A stretch of DNA of 64,000 bases from Opisthocomus hoazin (lineage: Eukaryota; Chordata; Aves; Opisthocomiformes; Opisthocomidae). Each line of letters starts with the position of its first letter. Positions within the stretch are counted from its first letter, which is position 1. The position numbers and the translations under genes were made by a program. The notes below the pieces were generated by a model. That model did not search any database, was not told the DNA's origin, and saw only the letters and a list, made by a program, of their open reading frames with translations. Location of the stretch: NCBI RefSeq assembly GCF_030867145.1, contig NC_134415.1, positions 71,081,300 through 71,145,299 of the forward strand. Reading direction: 5' to 3'. This document shows positions 38,128-49,300 of this stretch, one piece after another.

Positions 38128-38792
38128 CACAGAATCACAGAATGGTAGAGGTTGGAAGGGACCTTTGTGGATCATCTAGTCCAACCCCCCTGCCGTAGCA
38201 GGGTCACCTACAGCAGGCTGCACAGGACCTTGTCCAGGCGGGTCTTGAATATCTTCAGAGGGGGAGACTCCACAACCTCCCTGGGTAGCCTGTTCCAGTG
38301 CTCCGTCACCCTCAGAGGGAAGAAGTTCTTCCTCATGTTCAGATAGAACTTCCTGTGCTTCAGTTTGTGCCCGTTGACCCTTGTCCTGTCGCTGGGCACC
38401 ACTGAAAAGCATCTGGCCCCATCCTCCTGACACCCACCCTTCAGATATTTATAAGCATTTATTAGGTCCCCTCTCAGCCTTCTCTTCTTCAGGTTAAACA
38501 CACCCAGCTCCCTCAGCCTCTCCTCGTAGGAGAGATGTTCCAGTCCCCTCATCATCTTTGCAGCCCTCCGCTGGACTCTCTCCAGTAGCTCCTCATCTTA
38601 CTTGAACTGGGGAGCCCAGAACTTGACACAGTACTCCAGATAGGGCCTCACTAGGGCAGAGTAGAGGGGGAGGAGAACCTCCCTCGACCTGCTGGCCACA
38701 CTCCTCTTGATGTATCTCAGGACCCCATTGGCCTTCTTGGCAACAAGGGCACACTGCTGGCTCATGGTCAGCTTGTCATCCACCAGGACACT
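38128..38792 (-). mobile_element. CR1 LINE, 5'-truncated, about 0.66 kb, minus strand
   Basis: Starts on the plus strand with the reversed 3' end (CACAGAATCACAGAATGG, then AGGTTGGAAGGGACC). The minus strand encodes the C-terminal reverse-transcriptase region, from [20 protein letters not shown] through [13 protein letters not shown] and [15 protein letters not shown] to [11 protein letters not shown]. Within this 190-codon stretch I see a single in-frame TAA (about 38598) and otherwise an intact frame, so the insertion is fairly young but truncated and inactive. Confidence 0.96.
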
Positions 38793-39070
38793 CTCTGGTG
38801 CTGCTCATGATCCTGGTTATCCTGGTCTCTGCCACAATTGTTATTGCAATAAACATGTTGCACCTGCCTAGCACTTCTCATCTCAGGATCTCACAGCTTT
38901 ATGCAAACAGCCTCAAAATAAACCTGTAGAGCAGATCAACTTATAAAGGTATGAACTGTGGCAAGAGAAGCATCATTCCACCCATTGCATACATTCACAC
39001 AAAGAACAGTACCACAGCTCAGTGGAGAAGACTGTGTGCAATGACCTATCCTTCCATTTGAATAGATCAT
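38793..39070. other. Unique spacer between two CR1 copies
   Basis: About 280 bases of non-repeat sequence separating two same-strand CR1 insertions. No feature is seen. Confidence 0.6.
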
Positions 39071-40298
39071 TGAATCACAGAATCATAGAACAGTTTGGGT
39101 TGGAAGGGACCTTAGAGATCATCTAGTTCCAACCCCCCTGCCATGGGCAGGGACACCTTCCACTAGACCAGGTTGCTCAAAGCCCCATCCACCCTGGCCT
39201 TGCACACTTCCAGGGAGGGGGCAGCTGCGGCTTCTCCGGGCAGCCTTACCACCCTCACAGTAAAGAATTTCTTTCTTATACCTAATCTAAATCTACCCTC
39301 TTTCACTTTAAAGCCATTACCCCTATCACTACATGCCCTGCTAAAAAGTCCCTCTCCCAGCATTCTTGTAGCCATCCTTCAGGTACTGGAATGCTGCGAT
39401 AAGCTCTCCCTGCAGCCTTCTCTTCTCCAGGTGGAACAGCCCCAGCTCTCTCAGCCTTTCCTCACAGGAGAGGTGTTCCAGCCCTCTGATCATTTTTGTG
39501 GCCCTCCTCTTGACCTATTCAAACAGGTCCACGTCTATCCTGTGCTGAGGGCTCCAGAGCTGGACGCAGGACTCCAGATAGTGTCTCACCAGAGTGGAGC
39601 AGAGGCAGAATCACCTCCCTCACCCTGCTGGCCACGCTTCTCTTCATGCAGCCCAGGACACAGTTGGCCTTCTGGGCTGCAAGCACACATTGCCAGGTCA
39701 TGTTGAGCTTCTCATCAACCAGCACCCCCAAGTGCTTCTCCTCAGGGCTGCTCTCCATCCATTCTCTTCCCAGCGTGTATTTGTACTTGGGATTGCCCCA
39801 ACCCATGTGCAGGACCTTGCACTTGGCCTTGTTGAACTTCATGAGGTTTGCACAAGCACACTGCTCAAGCCTATCAAGGTCCCTCTGGATGGCATCCCTG
39901 CCCTCCAGCATGTTGAATGCACCACACAGCTTGGTGTCGTCGGCAAACTTGCTGAGGGTGCACTCAATCCCACTGTCCATGTCACCGACAAAGATGTTAA
40001 ACAGCGCAGATCCCAATACCGACCCCTGAGGAATGCCACTCCTCACTGGTCTCCACTTCGACTGTTGACCACAGCAGCTCTTTGAGTGCAACCATCCAGC
40101 CAATTCCTTATCCACCGAGTGGTCCATCCTTCGAATCCATGTCTCTCCAATTTAGAGACAAGGATGTTGTGTGGAACAGTGTCAAATGCTTTGCTCAGGT
40201 CCAAGTAGATAACATCAGTTGCTCTTCCTTTACCCACCAAGGCCGTCATAGAAGGCCACCAAATTTGTCAGGCACAATTTTCCCTTAGCCATGTTGGA
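39071..40298 (-). mobile_element. CR1 LINE, 5'-truncated, about 1.2 kb, minus strand
   Basis: Begins on the plus strand with the reversed CR1 3' end (TGAATCACAGAATCATAGAA, then GGTTGGAAGGGACC). Minus-strand frames carry reverse-transcriptase hallmarks: [15 protein letters not shown] (motif A), [10 protein letters not shown] (motif B) and SKFADDTKL (motif C). The frame shifts between 40043 and 40127 and again near 39600, and the C-terminal part reads in another frame (39163-39375). It is therefore a dead copy, of a different subfamily from its neighbours at 38128 and 41428. Confidence 0.96.
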
Positions 40299-41427
40299 TC
40301 AAATGACTCACAGGATTTTGTCCACATAAACAAAAGCTATGTTTCATTTCTAGCCAAAAACCACAATATTACTTATTAAGAACTTTCATAGCTAAATTTA
40401 TCCTGTATGGAAATTGCCCACTTGCATTTCTCCTAGTGCTGCATTCAGTAGAAAAACAAGATAGATCAAGGGTTAGTCTTGCCTCCAAAATGCAATCATG
40501 AGCATATTTTCCGATGTTTAGTGGAAGTCTCTCGTATCAGTCTCAGGATAAAGCAAAGACACTGTGGGCTGTCCAGTCCTGGCTGTAAACATCCATCCTT
40601 AGTCACCACTCGGAGACATCCCATCTTTTGGGACAGACTGTTATAGAAGGAAGTATTATGATTAATTGCTACATGACTATTTTTTCCATGGTATCTCCTC
40701 ATGGAGATGAGATTGTTTAGTAACGAATTTAATTAATTACTTACCCCATCACATACAGTAACACGACCTGTTATTTTGGACTTTATTAGCGAATGAATGA
40801 TTAGAATGAATCTATGAAGAACAATTTTTAAATGAGAACATTATACAGCATGTGGCATTTTCATTAAAAAAAAATTTCAAATAAAATTAAGTTTTGGAGA
40901 CAATTAAAACAGTGATACTACTACACCATTTGACGTCTTTAGAAAGTAGTATAATTTTGTAAATTTTAAGCATTTTTATGTAAAACAACAAATTTTGGAT
41001 TAGGATCTCAGATGATCATTGGCAATCACTGTATCTTTGTACAAAACAGTCTCTTTCCAGCACCCAAAAATTCAATTAAAAAAAAAAATTGTAGAATTTT
41101 AAATAAAGCAAAATATACTGTTCCTACCCAGTTTTACTCAAAACAAATTTTTGTCAAACCTGACATGCTGGGTTGAAGCCTCCTATGCCAAGGTCTGCTG
41201 TGGGTTGCCAGCGATCCTTAATTTATCTCCTGGGCACCTCACTGAGTGCAGAGATACCTAAGATCACAACAGTGGCAGTGAAGACAGTAAGATCTCCCTC
41301 CTATCAATGGTTTTAATCTTTCAGCTGCCCATGTCATTTTAAGCAACCTACAAGAATTTAAAAAGAACTTACTTGGCAAACCTGGCTTCAGGTCCAATAC
41401 CCTTAGTGCAGCCAGACAGACTGTCCT
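40299..41427. other. Intergenic stretch between CR1 copies
   Basis: AT-rich unique sequence lying between the arms of the inverted CR1 pair. No gene or repeat is recognised. Confidence 0.6.
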
Positions 41428-41800
41428 GAAGAGAAGGCTGCGAGGGGACCTAACAAATGCTTATAAATATCTGAAGGGTGGGTGTCAGGAGGATGGGGCC
41501 AAGCTCTTTTCAGTGGTGCCCAGTGACAGGACAAGGGGCAATGGGCACAAACTGAAGCACAGGAAGTTCCGTCTGAACATGAGGAAGAACTTCTTCCCTC
41601 TGAGGGTGACGGAACACTGGAACAGGCTGCCCAGGGAGGTTGTGGAGTCTCCTTCTCTGGAGATATTCAAGACCCGCCTGGACAAGGTCCTCTGCAGCCT
41701 GCTGTAGGTGACCCTGCTTCGGCAGGAGGGTTGGACTAGATGACCCACAGAGGTCCCTTCCAACCCCTACTCTTCTGTGATTCTGTGATTCTGTGATTCT
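41428..41800 (+). mobile_element. CR1 LINE, 5'-truncated, plus strand
   Basis: The last 370 bases or so of a CR1 element. It encodes the end of the reverse transcriptase ORF ([20 protein letters not shown], then [17 protein letters not shown] and stop at 41707). The typical 3' tail follows: GGTTGGACTAGATGACC, a CCCTTCCAACCCC segment and about three ATTCTGTG repeats. The subfamily matches the copy at 38128, in opposite orientation. It is truncated in the normal way of CR1 integration and inactive. Confidence 0.95.
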
Positions 41801-44800
41801 CCAGGACCTTGGGTTTGATGAAGCCTTCTAGCTGAAAGCGAGCTGATGTCTCTTTTGAGAGGTGTCCTCCCTGTCCATAGGCTCAGGAAAGCTGTAACTG
41901 ATTAGAGGCACTGTCCAAAATAACAGCAGCAATGACAGAAAACTATAATGAAAACAGTTGTGAGGATACATATATAAACAGAGATTTTTACAGTCCAATA
42001 AGCCAATAAAAGAACATCAGAGAAATATATTTAAAAAGGTAGCATGGAGGCAGGTGAGTTATATTTCACTGTTCTAAAGGATGTGATCACCAAAACCAAT
42101 GACAGAAGAGAATACGGTTAAAACAAATATTTTTTCCAAATAGCAAACAGAAGAGAAAGGCAGAGAGGGATAGCGGCCTCTTCATTCTCCTGGGTACCCA
42201 CAGCTCTGTTTTTTTTAGGAGCAGCAAGGAAGTTTCCAGACTGAAAGGATAGCCTTGTTCAACTCTAGACCTCAGTTTCGACAGCCGACCAAGCTAAACA
42301 GCAAAGAACAGATTAAATTTTTCTTAGAGAGTCAGAAAAGAGAAACATGGTGGTGACGGGAGCTGAGCCAGCAGAGGACAACCTTTGCCTTTTGGAGACT
42401 CCATCAGCCTCCTGCCAGCTAACCCCAGAGCTGCCTGCTGTCCGACAGGGAAACCCATAACCACCGCGTATCATCTGCTCCGGTCTTCTTCTCTCCCAAG
42501 GGACGTTTTTGACTCTGGAAAACCTGTGGCCAGAGGACAGTGTGAAGTCACAGGGTCACCTTCTCTGTGACACCCTTCTCTGGCTGGTGGCCCTGAAGCT
42601 GTAGAGTTGTCCTGGGGATGGTGGAAAAAAACATTAACAAAGAGATCTTAAAAAGCAGTGGTAGAAGGAAAGAGGAGATTCAGAATTATTAAGGTATTTC
42701 CTCCCTGTAACATCTCTACAGTTATCGGCAATATCAAAACAGCCTGAGAGAAAGCCCATACTTTATCTTCTTAGCAGCGTTTTTCAGTAGTTTTGGACAG
42801 GTGAGCCTTGCTGAGAGCTCCCATAAATTGGACTGCCTTCTGCCAACTGCTATGGATACCAGTGATCCTCTTGTAAGTCACAACTCTGAACTGCAATACT
42901 AGTCGAATGGAAATAGGAGAAGAGATGCCAAAAAATGAAGGACTTCCACCAGAGTCTTCCTGCCCCGTTTAACAGGTAGAGAAGAAGGAAGGATCCACCA
43001 AAATCAAACTTTCAAGAGCTGCTGTTGAAGTGCCCATATCCAGTGAGTGGACGTTGCTGCAGTGCATGGTACCAGCACAAAAACCCAGCACGGGTGTTGT
43101 GGAAGCAAAAAGCCCACTCTACCAGAAGAGTATCAGAGTTAGATGTTGTCCCAATGACAGACACCGGTTTCTTAGGCTGCTTTAAAGGGAGGACTGCACT
43201 CTCCTTGAGATGTTCGGCAAGCTGACACATCTGCTTGACTCCTCTCATCAGAGTGATGAGGAGAAATTCCCGAGTCGGAGTTTTTGTGAGTTGGTCTCAT
43301 AGCTTGAGTAGCAGTGGAAAGTTCAGCCAAGACCTTTATGTTCCTTCTAAAAAAGTTCTTCGTATGCTTTTATTTGGGTCTTTTCATTTTAAGGAGATCA
43401 AGAAGCAGCAGAACCAACACTAGTTGTAGCAGCAGCAACAAAAAACATGGTTAAGAGTTTTGTCTCCAGGTCTTGTTTCCATTTGGGTTCTCTGATGTTT
43501 AATGAGAGCTGAACTCATATTACCACCTTTTCCCTGAAAGAGATTTACTAGGTCTTTTTCTTCAACAGCTCTGCCTACTTCAGCAAAATTTGTAGCTCCC
43601 CGTTATATGTAAGACCTCATCAAACCTTAACCTTATGTCAAACTTCTTCAAATTGGCCATTAATTAAAAAAAGTATTAGAGAGAGATAAGCAGGTAGGGC
43701 ACACAATTAATGCAGAGAAAATCTATTTCCACTTCCTCTTCCCACAGATACGTGGGATGCTTGGCAGCTGGGAGCATCCCCACCAGGTAAAGGGATTCTG
43801 TGGAAAGAGGGGGCTCTTCTCCTTCGCTGCCTCGAGAGACCGCTCCCTACAGCAAGAGACAGCCTCTGCCCATACGACCTCGCCGCCGTTTTCAGCTCCT
43901 CCCTCCACCCAATTTGCTGCAGCACAACAAAGGGCTCCAAGAATAACGTTTGTTTTTCAAAACTGGAAAATGGCACACTCCATCCCAAAGGAGAGAATGA
44001 GAACGGCATGAGTTCAGCATGGGCTCGTGAACCGATGCTCCCTGCCAGGGACGGGAAACTGGAACCTCACGGAAAGAGACTGAATGGAACCAGGTCAAAG
44101 GAAAGCGCCAGAAACTGCAGCCACCGATGGCCAAATCCTGCCGAGACAGTAACTCACCCACCCGTCCATCCTTTGCTAGAGCGAGCGCAAGGACTGGGTC
44201 ACCACTCCGCGGCTGTGAACGCCTCCGCTGTCCAGGTCTGCACGTACAGCAGGCTGGAGCATGCACATTAAGCGAGCAGAGATGTTGAGATGAGAAATAC
44301 TTCCGAATGATAGCTTTAAAGTTGGGGGTCAGCAGAGCCTGAACATCTGATTTCAATTCTGAACTACTTTTGATTAGCGGATGTTGATGCAGTACCCCAA
44401 ACACACTCACAGTTTTTGTTCGAAACGTTACTCTCCAGTAATGATTGAGCTGTTATGTATGAACTGCTACACAGCGGCCTTACGGCCGCTGCTGAATGGA
44501 CCAAAAGTTGGACCAGGCAGAGGAGAAATAAACTAAATCATTCTCTTTGAATAGACAGAGCCAAATTTGCCACTACCTTACATCTTGTATAACCATTTAG
44601 ATCATGTCTATGCAGGGCAACTTCTATGAAAATGAAGTTATAAATACATAGTAAATCCATCTAGAAAAATTCCTTGCCTATGAAGAACAGAAAGTAATTT
44701 TAATTTGTAGAGTAATAAAAGCTGAATGCCAAATTGTAATGCTAAAATTGAAGTCAGAAGTTGCATGAAGACAGGTTTTCAGAAGCAGTAATTTTTTGAT

Positions 44801-45019
44801 GTAATATTTGAAAGTGATCAATTCAAATTCTGCTTTTGAAAAATTTTCTGAGCTTTGATCTTGCCCCAAGTTTAGCCCAGAACAACTATTATATGGCTGA
44901 CACTAAAAATCTCCAAACAAAGGTGATTTATAATGGAAACACAGAAAATAAATCACTGTTACAGAACTTCCTAACACACCACAGATTAGATCCAGAAGGT
45001 CAGACAAAGTTGTCATTGA
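41801..45019. other. Intergenic stretch, no gene recognised
   Basis: It contains a mildly GC-rich patch at about 43750-44260 with overlapping open frames on both strands and no recognisable product, plus the hairpin at 44472-44491. Nothing else is identified. Confidence 0.6.
44472..44491. repeat. Perfect GC-rich 8-bp inverted repeat with 4-base loop
   Basis: CAGCGGCC, loop TTAC, then GGCCGCTG. It is an isolated GC hairpin in AT-rich intergenic sequence. Its function is unknown. Confidence 0.85.
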
Positions 45020-45277
45020 GTATGTGAGCTCTCCCTGCTGCAGCTGAGGACCACAGCACACAGAAGAGCAAATTCAGTGAGCGAACTCCGTCAGTTATAC
45101 ACCATGAGTCGTGCCTTCCTAGGCACCATTGGTTTTTTGGAGAGGCACTTCAAGATTATAATCCACAAAGACTGTAACATGACCACAGTCAGTAAGTTGC
45201 AGCAAGCTGAGAAGCAAGGCTTTCTCTGGCTGGAGCAAGTAGATACATTCACCAACGCCCTGCTGAAGAATATCTGA
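45020..45277 (+). other. Unassigned plus-strand open frame converging on TRMT11
   Basis: An open frame of 85 codons ending in TGA, with a good acceptor (CTCCCTGCTGCAG, AG at 45042-45043) giving an open phase-0 exon from 45044. Residues such as SRAFLGTIGFLERHF and KLQQAEKQGFLWLEQVD look protein-like, but I recognise no family. No poly(A) signal follows closely. It could be a terminal exon of an unknown transcript, a decayed fragment, or chance. Confidence 0.18.
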
Positions 45278-45644
45278 CCACCAAAATGAGAAGAGCCATT
45301 AACATCCTGAATTAATGGGCTTAGTGGTTTACAAATGAGGTATTTTCATGATGGACATGGTGTGGATTCAGCAAAGTTCACCCTTTAACAAATACAGCTT
45401 CAATTTCAAAGATCTGATTAGGCTTAATACCATTAGGGAACCATTACTGATTTATGCTGTTGTTGTTGCTGCTTTAACTATCAGTTTCTGAACCAAAAAT
45501 TGCAGACAGTTGGCTTGACCAAGAGTCAAGGTTTAGGAATGCAAAAGCAACTCCAAGGTACAGATGAGCTTCAGATGTGGACAGGCTTCACAGGGTTTAA
45601 CAGGCTCTCCAGAGTTTGTCAGGTCACCGAGGCTTTTGGGGGGT

Positions 45645-45700
45645 TGGGGGTGTGCGCGTGTGTGCATTTGTTTCTTTGTGTTTTTTGTTTGTTTTAAACA
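45645..45700. repeat. G-rich, GT-rich tract beyond the TRMT11 poly(A) signals
   Basis: Runs of G followed by alternating GTGTGCGCGTGTGTGC and T-rich sequence on the plus strand. The alternating purine-pyrimidine core could adopt Z-DNA. It lies about 90-140 bases beyond the distal AATAAA of TRMT11. Confidence 0.55.
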
Positions 45701-45786
45701 CTGCTGGCATCAGCCAGAGCCATTGGAATTCATCGAGCAGTTACTGCATGCAACAATTAAAAAAACCTCACAACAATCTTTTCTGG

Positions 45787-45792
45787 TTTATT
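45787..45792 (-). terminator. Candidate distal poly(A) signal of TRMT11
   Basis: A second AATAAA on the minus strand about 430 bases past the stop. It would give a 3' UTR of roughly 450 bases. Both signals may be used. Confidence 0.4.
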
Positions 45793-46116
45793 GTATACCA
45801 TTTACAAAAAAACAAAACGAATGAAAACGATCTTCTTAATAAGCAGTCCTTGATCACCACCACGTGTTTCTAAAACAGCCAGATGTTCACAGTTTAAGAA
45901 GCCAAATAATACTACTACTTTTTTGTAAACATTTATGGTGAAAGAACAATAATAATGGTTTTAGTCAATCATCATTAGTACTTAAAAGTACAAATATAAA
46001 TTAAATAAGACTCAGAAAACTTGTACAATAAAATCTGCTATAAACAAAGCTAATTAAAAAGAACTGCTCTCAACCTGTGTTGTGGGTTTCATCTTGTTTT
46101 AAAATTAAAAGCAGTA

Positions 46117-46122
46117 TTTATT
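46117..46122 (-). terminator. Candidate proximal poly(A) signal of TRMT11
   Basis: AATAAA on the minus strand, about 100 bases past the TRMT11 stop codon. A short 3' UTR ending just beyond it is plausible, because U-rich sequence follows on the minus strand. Whether it is used cannot be told from sequence. Confidence 0.5.
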
Positions 46123-46220
46123 TTTCTGAAGCATCCAAATTAATGTTCATATCCAGATGTCCTTACAAAGAAACACGATCTTCATTCTTTCCTCATTTTT
46201 TAATCTGTTTATATTATACT

Positions 46221-46352
46221 TTACTTCTGATTGTCTTTTTCTTCCTTGGCAATCCTCTTTGTCACACCACTGAAATACTTCTCACGGAATGAGTTGTGTC
46301 CCCTGTATGGCATATATTGGCCATCCAACAAGTGAGAATTCTGATCTTGATC
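46221..46352 (-). CDS. TRMT11: TRMT11 terminal coding exon with TAA stop
   Basis: The coding part is 132 bp including TAA at 46223-46221. It begins after CCATGCAG and reads DQDQNSHLLDGQYMPYRG, then HNSFREKYFSGVTKR and IAKEEKDNQK before the stop. Human TRMT11 ends in the same way apart from the last few residues. The frame is phase 0, as required by the preceding exon. Plus-strand open frames over the same bases are antisense shadows. Confidence 0.96.
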   Translation of the reverse strand, partial: DQDQNSHLLDGQYMPYRGHNSFREKYFSGVTKRIAKEEKDNQK

Positions 46353-49300
46353 CTGCATGGTATCAAAATGCAAGCATTAAGTTTTATGGTAGTACATTCA
46401 CCACGTATTGCCATTGGTTTTTCTCCAGACTTTTTCAGACAATTGCAAGCAAGAGTAAAGTTTGTTTGTTTGTTTGTTTGTTACAATTCAATGGCAAATG
46501 TTTAAGTCATTAGAATGATTAAAGAATTCCAAAAATAGACTGCTAAGGTTTCCATTAGGATTAACAAGAACATATACATCCTACTGCAAAGTCTTAACAT
46601 TTAACAGAAAGGAAAATCCACATGCAACAGATTCTCATGACATTGATCAAATAGCAGCTGTAAGCAGACAAGGGTTTCCTGTTGGGTGGTGGTTTTCTTT
46701 CTTAATGTACTCATTCAAATTTTCATTATTGTACTCTGTACAGCAACATGATGCAAGTTGCCAGTACCAGACATTTGAAGTTTTAACAGTGCTGCATCAC
46801 TGGAAATATCTCAGCTAAAATCACCAGAATCCAGCCCTTGAATGAAAGAATGTGAGCACAGGTACTGTACCACACAGGCTGTTATACACAAAAATACAAA
46901 GATTAGTTCCCGGAAAAAATCCCATCTGGACAATTCCACCCCTCAGAGGTTTGTGGAAGGCAGAAACAAACACAACAGGAACACAAATAGCTAAAATGAG
47001 TTCCTACAGATACTGAAGTGCTATCAGAGGATTTTTTCTTGTGCAGTATTCACGCCCTTCTGAAAGTTAAAGCTGACACAGTAAATCCCTACACATTATA
47101 CCTACTTGACATCAGCCAGGAACACAGTTTAGAAAACTGGCCCAGTATATATACAAAGGTTTAGTCCTTTGTGTATTGTGGCTTTATACAACTAAGATAC
47201 TTGTCAACTAATGTTATCAATATTCTACGTTAACAATATATCAAACTTTAATCTAAGCGCTAAAGAAAACTGATGGCAACTTTTAAAAACCGTTTAACAC
47301 TTACGGTTGATGTCAGTTTATTACACTCAATAGCAACAGGGAACCAAGACAAACGGCTTCACACAGAACAACTGAACTGTGCAAACACAAAATTAAAACA
47401 AGCATACGACAGAACTAAACCTCTATTCCACTAAATGTTTCTTCTCAATGCATCCTCATTACTGTAATTTTTTTCAGCAATGCAGCAACATGCAGAATGG
47501 TTCATTACTTAGGTTTCAGTTCAGGGTTATTTGTTCATATTTGAACATGAGTTTACTGTTGAATGCTTTAGCATAAGTGGTAGGAACAACGAAGCAGATT
47601 TAAGTCAGTATTTTCACACATTACGAAAGTTTTACAATGCAAGGATGAACCAAATCGTAGTGGACAGTCTCCCCCTTCAGCTATATTGTAGCCTGTCCAG
47701 GATTTCACCTAGCAAGATCAGCACCTCTTCTTGCTTTGGATATCCAAATACACCTTCTAAAGGAGTGACACAACAGCGGTTTGTACACAGAGAGATGCTG
47801 GTGTGCACGTACAAGTGCCCTCTCCTGGGCACAATGAGATATTCTGATGAAGTTGTTCTCACCTGCTACCCTAGCACCTACCAGTAGCATGCCACAGGCT
47901 TAAATTAACTTGCTACATGTTAAGTGGATATCTAATACATAAAGCATGTACACCAGTAGCAGCAAATTAGTTCTATTTAAATACTGCAATGCTGGAAAAT
48001 AGCAGAGGAAAATGATCTCAGTAAACCCACTGCAGATGCAGTGCTCTTGTCTTTTGGTCACCTGTGAGAGGCTGCTGTCTCTAAGACCATTCTCGGGCTG
48101 ATAATCAACAGGCTTTTAACACATTCATGGAAAAATTACTGCTGGCAGACAGGAAACAAGGAAGATTTAAGACATGCTCCTCACAGCCAGCCTTTACCCA
48201 CTTCTCCAGGTATCCTATACAGGATCACTCTGAGGAAAAAAACACTTATTCCTCCCCTGAATTTGCAGGTCAGTAATCCTCCTTTGACCTAAACTTGTAA
48301 TCTATTTTTATACCTTTGGGATGTGTTTTAACGATAATTCTACATAATCTGCTTGTTTTGAGATATGGATATCTGACCCTGAAAGATAATGATATATGGG
48401 TCAACAGTATTTTAACATAAAAGTTAATCCATAAAAACTCTAAGAGGTCACACATCTGTACACCATTCATATTGATTCCTTAAGTAACAAAATGCTGATT
48501 GAGGATGAAGGGAGGAAGGAAGAAAGGAATAACCACCCTCTACCCCCAAGCTGGTTAGGGCAAAGAGAGGATATAGTATGGAAGAGAACAAAATTGAAGT
48601 TAACACAGCTGTAGGAGGAGCATCTGCATTCATCAAACAGAAACAGGCTTGCTGCATCACTCCACAGCAGAATCTATCTTGTAAATCCAGCCTTGAGCAA
48701 AAGCTATGCAAATCATTGCCAGCTAGATGAGAGGAGATCTGCAGTCAGGCATGGACTTCTTGGGAGAGCTTACACAGGAAGCTTCTGGCCCACATCACAG
48801 TAACTCCAGCTTAGGTGCTTCCATTGTCTACCTCTCCCCTGTACAGACATGACTGCCCAATACTGATGGTAACTGCTTTACAGAAAAAGAACAAATTGGG
48901 AATTGCTTCTCAAAAAAGGGCAAAGAAAATAAGAAACCCTGAACAACCTGGAGATACCACTCACTGCTGACCTTTACTAGTCAAACACTTTTACGGGCAA
49001 CAACATGGGAACTGATCAAAGTAAAAGGAATTCTTGGATTTCAGACTAATGACTTCTGAACAAATTCTCACTTAGGGTATTTTGTACCTACACAGGGAGC
49101 TGAATGGGTACAATATGAACACAAGAGATAGGCTGCACTTAACTCTACAGAAATAAGAACTTGTCAAAAATCATCTTCATGAAACAATTTGTTGTGGCTT
49201 TTTTGCACTAGAATTTGCCAGAGCATCAGACACCAGCTCATTTCAGTAAAGAAGCCAGTCAGACACCCTTAGTTAAGCTCTATCTTGAGTAGCATAAATT

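Noticed and set aside
39173..40085. Plus-strand open frames of 127-177 codons
   Set aside because: They are antisense to the reverse transcriptase region of the minus-strand CR1 copy.
1..45700. CENPW, the next gene after TRMT11 in human
   Set aside because: I searched both strands by eye for its histone-fold residues (HRLAEEARTNA-like) and found nothing; it probably lies outside the window.
46289..46513. Plus-strand open frames over 46289-46513
   Set aside because: They are antisense shadows of the terminal TRMT11 exon and its flank.
47531..47887. 118-codon plus-strand open frame
   Set aside because: No family is recognised and it overlaps the more protein-like minus-strand frame; no splice or promoter context.
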